64,000 nt of DNA from an uncultured Pelagibacteraceae bacterium (GTDB lineage Bacteria; Pseudomonadota; Alphaproteobacteria; Pelagibacterales; Pelagibacteraceae). The notes beneath the pieces are model-generated. The model did no database searches, was not told the DNA's origin, and was given only the letters and a program-made list of their open reading frames with translations. Location: positions 1 to 64,000 of the forward strand of contig CACOSU010000002.1 in the NCBI GenBank assembly GCA_902629935.1, written 5' to 3'. Below, piece after piece: positions 16,736 through 23,634 of the stretch. How positions within the stretch are numbered: the first letter of the stretch is position 1; each line of letters begins with the position of its first letter. The translations under genes were made by a program, and so were the position numbers.

Positions 16736-17808
16736 CAGCAGCAACAGCTGTAGCAATGCCAAATGTTGCTTTTGGTGCTCCATTAACATTAAAGATGCAA
16801 GCAGCTTGGCCATCAGGCGCTAACATTTTTTTTGAAATGGCAGGAGATTACGCGAAAATGGTAAGTGACATGTCTGGAGGCGAATTAAAAATTGACGTCC
16901 AGCCAGTCGGTGCCGTTGTAAAAACTTCAGAAATAGGACAAGCAGTAAGTTCTGGTGTAGTAGATATGGGTCACTGGGTGACAGCATATTGGTACGGTAA
17001 GAACGCTGCAGCGTCACTTTTTGGAACTGGTCCGTCATATGGAATGTCATCTCAAGAAGTAATGGGATGGATGGAATATGGTGGAGGAAGAGCTTTATAT
17101 GAAGAGGCAGTAAAAAGTGTAGGATTTAATTACACTGGTTTCTTTCATATGCCAATGCCAGCACAGCCATTTGGTTGGTTCAAAAAGAATGTAACAAAAG
17201 TATCTGATGTTAAAGGTATGAAGTACAGAACTGTAGGTTTAGCGACTAACGTTTTAACTGCTATGGGAATGGTTGTAAGACAATTGCCAGGTGGTGAGAT
17301 ACAACCAGCTATGAAAACTGGTTTGATTGATGCTGCAGAGTTTAACAACCCAACATCAGACTCACAGTTTGGAATGCAAGATGTCTCTAAACATTATCAC
17401 TTAGGAAGTTTCCACCAATCACAGGAAATGTTTGAAGTGCCAGTTAATACAAAGAGACTAAACAGCCTTTCGCCAAAACACCAAGCTATCTTGAAGAATG
17501 CTGCTTATGCTGCAAATTCAGATAACTACTTTAAAGCTTTAGTTAGATATTCATCTGATCTAGCGAAGTTAATGAATGAGCATAAGGTTAATGTTTACCA
17601 AACTTCAGACGCTATCCTAGCAGAACAATTAAAAGGTTGGGATAAAGTTGTTGGTGAGTTTTCAGGAAAAGATGCTTTCTTTAAAAAGGTAGTAGACTCA
17701 CAAAAAGCATATGCTAAGAGAACTATGAAGTATCTGTTGATGAATCAGCCGAACTACAAATTAGCTTATGAAAATGAGTTTGGACCAATTGAGAAAGTTA
17801 AAATCTAA
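16651..17808 (+). CDS. TRAP transporter solute-binding protein (DctP/TakP-like) with Tat signal
   Basis: SRRKFFKAAAATGAAAAT Tat leader; TRAP receptor features (KGMKYRTVG, LPGGEIQPAMKTGLIDAAEF). Confidence 0.88.
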   Translation: MIKEKKSLKGSKTPSRRKFFKAAAATGAAAATAVAMPNVAFGAPLTLKMQAAWPSGANIFFEMAGDYAKMVSDMSGGELKIDVQPVGAVVKTSEIGQAVSSGVVDMGHWVTAYWYGKNAAASLFGTGPSYGMSSQEVMGWMEYGGGRALYEEAVKSVGFNYTGFFHMPMPAQPFGWFKKNVTKVSDVKGMKYRTVGLATNVLTAMGMVVRQLPGGEIQPAMKTGLIDAAEFNNPTSDSQFGMQDVSKHYHLGSFHQSQEMFEVPVNTKRLNSLSPKHQAILKNAAYAANSDNYFKALVRYSSDLAKLMNEHKVNVYQTSDAILAEQLKGWDKVVGEFSGKDAFFKKVVDSQKAYAKRTMKYLLMNQPNYKLAYENEFGPIEKVKI

Positions 17809-17828
17809 TTAACTTTAGTAAATTTTTA

Positions 17829-17858
17829 AAAAGGGGGTTTAAAACCCCCTTTTTTTTT
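17829..17858 (+). terminator. Rho-independent-type terminator between TRAP receptor and permease genes
   Basis: aaaaagggggtttaaaaccccctttttttt: GC stem followed by T-tract. Confidence 0.85.
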
Positions 17859-17884
17859 ACTCTATTTTAATATATTTTTAAGTC

Positions 17885-18469
17885 ATGGAAAACTTCATTA
17901 AATTTGCTGATACATTAAGCACATCAATGGGTAAAGCTTTTTCATGGTGTATCGTAATTTTAATGGGTGGAACTGTTTACGAAGTAGTTATGGCTTATGT
18001 TTTTAATAAGCCAACTCTGTGGAATTTTGATTTTAGTATGCAAATGTATGGTGCAATACTAATGATGTCAGGAGCTTATTGTTTAGCTACAGAAGCTCAT
18101 GTAAGGGGAGACGTAATTTACAGATTATTTAAACAAAAAACTCAAGCCTGGATAGATTTAGTTCTTTATTTTCTATTTTTTTTCCCAGGAGTAGTTGCTC
18201 TAGCTTTTTACGGTTACGAGTATGCTGCAATTGCTTGGAAAATAAAAGAAACGAGTTGGAGTAGCCCAGCTCAAATACAGATTTACATGGTAAAATCAAT
18301 GATACCTGCAGCTGGGATATTATTAATTATTCAAGGTATAAGTGAAGTTTTTAGATCCATTATTTGCATTAAAACTGGTCAATGGCCAGCTAGAATGGTT
18401 GTTGCAGAGGAAACCGAACAAGTTTTGATGAGAACATCTCAAGAGGAAGATAAATCAAATGTTATTTAG
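17885..18469 (+). CDS. TRAP transporter small permease (DctQ-like)
   Basis: 4 TM, EAHVRGDVIYRLF motif typical of DctQ. Confidence 0.85.
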   Translation: MENFIKFADTLSTSMGKAFSWCIVILMGGTVYEVVMAYVFNKPTLWNFDFSMQMYGAILMMSGAYCLATEAHVRGDVIYRLFKQKTQAWIDLVLYFLFFFPGVVALAFYGYEYAAIAWKIKETSWSSPAQIQIYMVKSMIPAAGILLIIQGISEVFRSIICIKTGQWPARMVVAEETEQVLMRTSQEEDKSNVI

Positions 18470-19820
18470 TCTTACAAATCCAGAAGTAGCAATTTTAATG
18501 ATGGGCATATTTTTATTTGCCGTTCTTTTAGGCTTTCCAATTGCATTTACATTAATGGCAATGGGTATTGCGTTTGGATATTACGCTTACTACGACGCCA
18601 CCATGATGGAACATATTTTTGATAACAGAATATTCCAATTATTTGTTCAAAATACATATACCGTAATGGATAATAACGTACTTACTGCTGTTCCTTTATT
18701 TTTATTTATGGGCTACTTAGTAGAGAGAGCAGGAATTGTTGCAAAATTATTTTTTGCAATCAGATTGGCTGCACATAGACTTCCTGCCTCCATGGCAGTT
18801 GCTGCACTAATTACTTGTACATTGTTTTCAACAGCAACAGGAATTATCGGGGCGGTAGTAACTTTGATGGGTTTGTTAGCTTGGCCAGCAATGATTAAAG
18901 CTGGTTATGACAAAAAATTTGCCTCAGGTATTATCTGTTCAGGGGGTTGTTTAGGAATTCTTATACCACCAAGTATTATGTTGATAGTTTATTCTGTAAT
19001 TGCTCAATTGTCTCCACTTAGACTTTTCGCAGCTGCTATTTTTCCAGGTTTACTCTTAGCTGGTTTGTATATTGGTTATGCAGTAATAAGGGCTTGGCTA
19101 AATCCATCAATAGCTCCAAGACCTCCAGAAGAGGATATACCTCCTCGAGCAGAAATTTTAAAAGAAGTATTGGTATCTTTTGTGCCTTTGTTTGGATTGA
19201 TTATGTTGGTTCTTGGAACAATTTTAGCAGGTATAGCAACTCCTGCAGAAGCTGCAGCAGCAGGAGCTTTTGGTGCATTAATTTTGTCATGGTTCTACAA
19301 AACTCTGAAATGGCAGAATTTCAAAGAGTCTGTTTTTTTAACAGCAAAAACAACTGCTATGATAATGTGGCTATTTATTGGATCTTGGACATTTTCATCA
19401 GTATTTTCTTATCTTGGTGGCCATGAAGTATTCGAGCATTTTTTTACGTCTATAAACATTTCAACTTGGCAATTTCTAGTAATTACACAAATTATAATCT
19501 TCCTTTTGGGGTGGCCACTAGAGTGGACTGAAATTTTAATTATATTTGTTCCAATCTTTTTACCTTTATTGGAGATTTTCGGAGTTAACCCATATTTTTT
19601 TGCAATGTTAATTGCTTTAAACTTGCAAACATCTTTTTTAACCCCACCGATGGCAATGTCGGCATATTATTTAAAAGGTGTGCAAAAAACCAATGTTGAG
19701 CTTTTAGATATATTTAGAGGAATTATGCCTTTCTTAGCAATTGTTATTTTTGCAATGTTTTTAATGTACATGTTTCCAGCAATAGCCCTATGGTTGCCAG
19801 AAACATTATTTGCAAATTAA
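18459..19820 (+). CDS. TRAP transporter large permease (DctM-like)
   Basis: 453 aa, GGCLGILIPPSIMLIVYS and LNLQTSFLTPPMAMSAYYLKG motifs. Confidence 0.93.
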   Translation: MLFSLTNPEVAILMMGIFLFAVLLGFPIAFTLMAMGIAFGYYAYYDATMMEHIFDNRIFQLFVQNTYTVMDNNVLTAVPLFLFMGYLVERAGIVAKLFFAIRLAAHRLPASMAVAALITCTLFSTATGIIGAVVTLMGLLAWPAMIKAGYDKKFASGIICSGGCLGILIPPSIMLIVYSVIAQLSPLRLFAAAIFPGLLLAGLYIGYAVIRAWLNPSIAPRPPEEDIPPRAEILKEVLVSFVPLFGLIMLVLGTILAGIATPAEAAAAGAFGALILSWFYKTLKWQNFKESVFLTAKTTAMIMWLFIGSWTFSSVFSYLGGHEVFEHFFTSINISTWQFLVITQIIIFLLGWPLEWTEILIIFVPIFLPLLEIFGVNPYFFAMLIALNLQTSFLTPPMAMSAYYLKGVQKTNVELLDIFRGIMPFLAIVIFAMFLMYMFPAIALWLPETLFAN

Positions 19821-21149
19821 ATGATAGATATTTTTTCCTTAAAAGTTGAAGAAATCGCTTCAAAAATAAAAGATTCTCAACTTACTTCAGTCGAAGTATG
19901 TGAGAAGTATATTGAAAGAATAAATAAATTTGAAAAAGATGTTAAGGCTTGGGCACATTTTGATAAAAAACTTTTACTAGAAAAGGCAACAGAAGCAGAT
20001 GAATATAGAAGATCGGGTAAACCATTAGGTCCGTTGCACGGCGTCCCTGTTGCTCTAAAAGATATTGTAGGAACTCTTGACATGCCAACTGAATGTGGAA
20101 CTTCAATAAGGAAAGGGAAATCTTATTCGCAAAATGCGGAAATAGTTGATTTACTTTTGGCGGCTGGAGCAATTGTAATGGGCAAAACTGCTACAGCTGA
20201 ATTAGCTTATCTTGGTCCTGCTAAAACAACTAATCCACATGATCACTCTAGAACTCCAGGTGGTTCATCGAGCGGGTCTGCTGCTGCTGTTGCATCATTT
20301 ATGGCACCTTTATCAATAGGATCACAAACAGGTGGTTCAGTTATTAGACCTGCATCTTACTGTGGAGTTGTAGGTTATAAACCAACCTATGGATTAATTT
20401 CAAGAAATGGAGTGCTTAAAACTTCAGAAAAATTAGATCATATAGGTGTATTTGGAAGAACTGTTGAGGATGTAGCACTCCTTGCAAAGGTTTTAATTAA
20501 AAAAGATAAATTTGATAATGCATCTGTTTATTATTCAGCTGATAGTATGCTTGAAGAAACAAAAAAGGGACCACTGTTTGAACCAAAATTTATTTTTTAT
20601 AAAACAGACCATTGGAAAAATATTGAAAAAAAATCTAAAGAAGCTTTCGAATATTTTATTAAATCTTTTAAAAAAAATATCGAAATTTTTGATACACCAT
20701 CTTATTTTAAAGACATTCATAAATATCATCAGATAATTTATGAAACAGATTTAGCAAACAATTTTGGATTGTATTACAAAAAGTATAAAAAAAAATTATC
20801 TAAACCCATGCAAGATGCTATTGTTAAAGGCAATAAACATTCAGCAAAAGAATATGCCGGAGCCATAGATTTTATGAAAAGAAGTTACGAATCTTATGAA
20901 GAAGTATTTGAAGATTATCATGGGGTATTGTCACCTTCTAGTCCAGGTGTTGCTCCTAAAAGCTTGAAGAGTACTGGCTCTGCAGAATTTAATAAAGTAT
21001 GGTCTTATTTAGGAACCCCATGTATTTCTCTGCCTCTATTACAAGGAGAAAGCAAAATGCCACTAGGTGTTCAATTAATTGGTGCAAAATTTGATGATCA
21101 TAGATTTTTAGGTGTTGCTAATTGGCTAGAAAAGGAATGTAATAATTAA
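19821..21149 (+). CDS. Amidase signature family enzyme
   Basis: GPLHGVPVALKDI, TPGGSSSGSAAAVA, GSQTGGSVIRPASYCGVVGYKPTYG (Ser-cisSer-Lys). Confidence 0.92.
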   Translation: MIDIFSLKVEEIASKIKDSQLTSVEVCEKYIERINKFEKDVKAWAHFDKKLLLEKATEADEYRRSGKPLGPLHGVPVALKDIVGTLDMPTECGTSIRKGKSYSQNAEIVDLLLAAGAIVMGKTATAELAYLGPAKTTNPHDHSRTPGGSSSGSAAAVASFMAPLSIGSQTGGSVIRPASYCGVVGYKPTYGLISRNGVLKTSEKLDHIGVFGRTVEDVALLAKVLIKKDKFDNASVYYSADSMLEETKKGPLFEPKFIFYKTDHWKNIEKKSKEAFEYFIKSFKKNIEIFDTPSYFKDIHKYHQIIYETDLANNFGLYYKKYKKKLSKPMQDAIVKGNKHSAKEYAGAIDFMKRSYESYEEVFEDYHGVLSPSSPGVAPKSLKSTGSAEFNKVWSYLGTPCISLPLLQGESKMPLGVQLIGAKFDDHRFLGVANWLEKECNN

Positions 21150-21326
21150 ATGCAAAAGTTTACAGTATTTTTAGGAACTTTACTTGCAACTGCATTTCTA
21201 GTTGGCTTGGCTACTACTTTAACTAGATCAACTATGATTGGTTTTTTCGATGTTTTGCCGGTTTATATATTGATGGCAATCGCAATCTTCATGATGATCT
21301 ATGAAGCTTTTTTTGACAAAAAATAA
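21150..21326 (+). CDS. Small (58 aa) hydrophobic membrane protein
   Basis: ATG immediately after amidase stop; MQKFTVFLGTLLATAFLVGLATTLTRSTMIGFFDVLPVYILMAIAIFMMIYEAFFDKK with two TM segments; absent from the supplied ORF track. Confidence 0.55.
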   Translation: MQKFTVFLGTLLATAFLVGLATTLTRSTMIGFFDVLPVYILMAIAIFMMIYEAFFDKK

Positions 21327-21423
21327 TTTTATTTAATTCAAAATTTACTACCTCAGATTGTAATACAATACTTTAAAGTTATTTTAATCTAGACTTAAAC
21401 GCACATTTGTAATTTACTCTGTA

Positions 21424-21535
21424 CAGTTAATTAACAAAGAAGAGGAGATACTAATGATTAAAGAAAAAAAATCATTGAAGGTTTCTAGATCACCTTCAAG
21501 ACGTAAGTTCTTTAAAACTGCAGCTGCAACTGGTG
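21424..21535 (+). repeat. Shared leader cassette copy B (GTTAATTAAC palindrome, RBS region and Tat signal 5' coding region)
   Basis: cagttaattaac ... actaatgattaaagaaaaaaaatcattgaagg ... ccttcaagacgtaagttctt; matches 16622-16735. Confidence 0.85.
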
Positions 21536-22578
21536 TTGCTGCTGTTGCTTTATCTGCTCCAGCAGTTGCTAAAGAAAGAGTTGAAGCTTCTATGGTAGCT
21601 ACTTGGCCTAGAGATTTTCCAGGCCTAGGAACTGGTGCACAAAGACTTGCTCAAAGATTAAGCGATATGAGTGACGGTAGAATTCAAGTTACTTATTATG
21701 CTGCTAATGAAAGGGTAAAAGCATTTGACTCATTTGACGAAGTTGCATCAGGTAACTCTCAAATGTATCACGGTGCTGATTACTACTGGGTTAAAAAACA
21801 CCCTGCTTTTGGATATTTTACTGCGGTTCCATTTGGTTTCACATATGCTGAAATGAATGCGTGGTTAAAATTTGCTGGTGGACAAGAATTGTGGGATGAA
21901 TTGACTGATGATTTTGGAACACAAAGTTTTGCAGCTGGTAATACTGGAGTGCAAATGGGTGGTTGGTTTAATAAGAAAATTAGATCAGCGAATGACTTTA
22001 AAGGTTTAAAAATGCGTATGCCTGGATTAGGTGGACAAGTACTTGGAAAACTAGGTGGTTCTCCAATTTCACTTCCTGGTGGACAAATTTATGAAAACCT
22101 TGTTTCAGGTGCAATTGATGCAACAGAATGGGTAGGACCTTGGAATGATGAGGCTATGAAGTTCCAGGAAGCTGCTAAGTATTATTACTATCCAGGAATG
22201 CATGAACCAGGATCAACACTAGCTTGTGGAGTGAACAAATCTTGGTTTACTAGTTTGTCAAAATCAGATCAGTTAATTATTAAAACTGCATGTGATTGGG
22301 CTGACACAACTACAATGGCTGAATACAATGCTAAAAACGGAGCTGCATTAGCACGATTAGTTAACGAAAGTGGAGTTAAACTAGAGAAGTTTAATGATAA
22401 AGTTTACGATGCTTTCGCTAAAGGTGCTGCTGAAGTTTTCGATGAAGTTCAACAACATAGTGCTCTTGCTAAGAAAGTACATGCTGCCTTTGTTAAAGGT
22501 CGTAAGGAAATTGGTGCTTGGACTAACTTGTCTGACGGGCCATATGTTGCTCAAAGAAATAGAGCATTAGGAGTATAA
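21454..22578 (+). CDS. TRAP transporter solute-binding protein (TakP/FcbT1-like) with Tat signal
   Basis: SRRKFFKTAAATGVAAVALS Tat leader; KGLKMRMPGLGGQVLGKLGGSPISLPGGQIYENLVSGAIDATEWVGPWNDE. Confidence 0.9.
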   Translation: MIKEKKSLKVSRSPSRRKFFKTAAATGVAAVALSAPAVAKERVEASMVATWPRDFPGLGTGAQRLAQRLSDMSDGRIQVTYYAANERVKAFDSFDEVASGNSQMYHGADYYWVKKHPAFGYFTAVPFGFTYAEMNAWLKFAGGQELWDELTDDFGTQSFAAGNTGVQMGGWFNKKIRSANDFKGLKMRMPGLGGQVLGKLGGSPISLPGGQIYENLVSGAIDATEWVGPWNDEAMKFQEAAKYYYYPGMHEPGSTLACGVNKSWFTSLSKSDQLIIKTACDWADTTTMAEYNAKNGAALARLVNESGVKLEKFNDKVYDAFAKGAAEVFDEVQQHSALAKKVHAAFVKGRKEIGAWTNLSDGPYVAQRNRALGV

Positions 22579-22597
22579 TTTAATTCTAATTATTACT

Positions 22598-22626
22598 AGA
22601 GGGCCCTTAAATGGGCCCTCTTTTTA
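22598..22626 (+). terminator. Terminator-like hairpin between TRAP receptor and permease genes (operon 2)
   Basis: agagggccc-ttaaat-gggccctct followed by ttttt. Confidence 0.85.
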
Positions 22627-22647
22627 TATATCAATAAAAGATTTAAT

Positions 22648-23631
22648 ATGATGGCGAAAAATAACTTATCTATTTTAATAAGAATATTTAGTTATTCTAT
22701 CTTAGCTTTAACTTTTGTTTTTTTAGTCAATAATGTTTTAACAGTTTGGTTTGATTGGCCTGGAGTTAAAAAACTTTTTGCTCATTATGAATTATTTGGA
22801 TTTAAAAAATTAAATAAGCCTTTAGAGGGGCTTGCAATAAATTTATCGTATGTTCAATTACTATTTTATTTTGTATCTTTAGCAGGAGTTATATTTTTTG
22901 TTTTAAAATCTATAAAACAAACATTACAAACAGACTCTGAGATCTTATCGAAAATTACAGCTTACGTAGTAAGGTCCTCTTTCTGGGCTGTACTAATTGT
23001 TGGAGTAGCAGACTTTTTAATCTCATTCATGGTAGTAGAAAAACTAGTTGAGCCAATTTTTGGAGAACAACTTAAAATTAATTTAGTAATACCTGCTTTC
23101 AGAATTACATATATACACTTTCCTTTAATATTAGCTTCTTTCGTAATTGGTTATTTTACAAGATCTGTAGGGTTTATTTGGTTAGCAGTTTTAGTCGTTG
23201 GAAGTGAATTTTTAATTGTATTATCAAGATTTATTTTTCAATATGAACAAGCATTCCAAGGTGACTTAGTTCGTTTCTGGTATGCAGCCCTTTATTTATT
23301 TGCAAGCGCTTATGCTTTAATTCATGAAGGTCACGTTAGAGTTGATGTTCTTTACACTGGTTTTAGCGAACGTAAAAAAGCATGGACTAATGCAATTGGG
23401 TCATTAATTCTAGGAATTCCTTTATGTTTAATTGTAATATTTTTAGGCATGGGGGGTAAAGCTAGTATCATCAATGGTCCTGTAATTTCATTTGAAATTA
23501 CGCAGCAAGGTTCAAACGGATTATATTTACTTTATCTAATGGCAGTTTATTTAGCTGTGTTTGCAGTAAGTATGTTAACTCAATTCACTAGCTACTTTAT
23601 GAGTAGCAGTCATAAACTTTTAAAGAATTAA
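22648..23631 (+). CDS. TRAP transporter small permease (enlarged, FcbT2/COG4665-like)
   Basis: 327 aa; C-terminal half SAYALIHEGHVRVDVLYTGFSERKKAW DctQ-like, extra N-terminal TM segments. Confidence 0.82.
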   Translation: MMAKNNLSILIRIFSYSILALTFVFLVNNVLTVWFDWPGVKKLFAHYELFGFKKLNKPLEGLAINLSYVQLLFYFVSLAGVIFFVLKSIKQTLQTDSEILSKITAYVVRSSFWAVLIVGVADFLISFMVVEKLVEPIFGEQLKINLVIPAFRITYIHFPLILASFVIGYFTRSVGFIWLAVLVVGSEFLIVLSRFIFQYEQAFQGDLVRFWYAALYLFASAYALIHEGHVRVDVLYTGFSERKKAWTNAIGSLILGIPLCLIVIFLGMGGKASIINGPVISFEITQQGSNGLYLLYLMAVYLAVFAVSMLTQFTSYFMSSSHKLLKN

Positions 23632-23634
23632 ATA

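Noticed and set aside
19094-19426. Ser-rich 110-aa ORF overlapping the TRAP large permease
   Set aside because: Alternative frame of a conserved DctM gene; no independent support.
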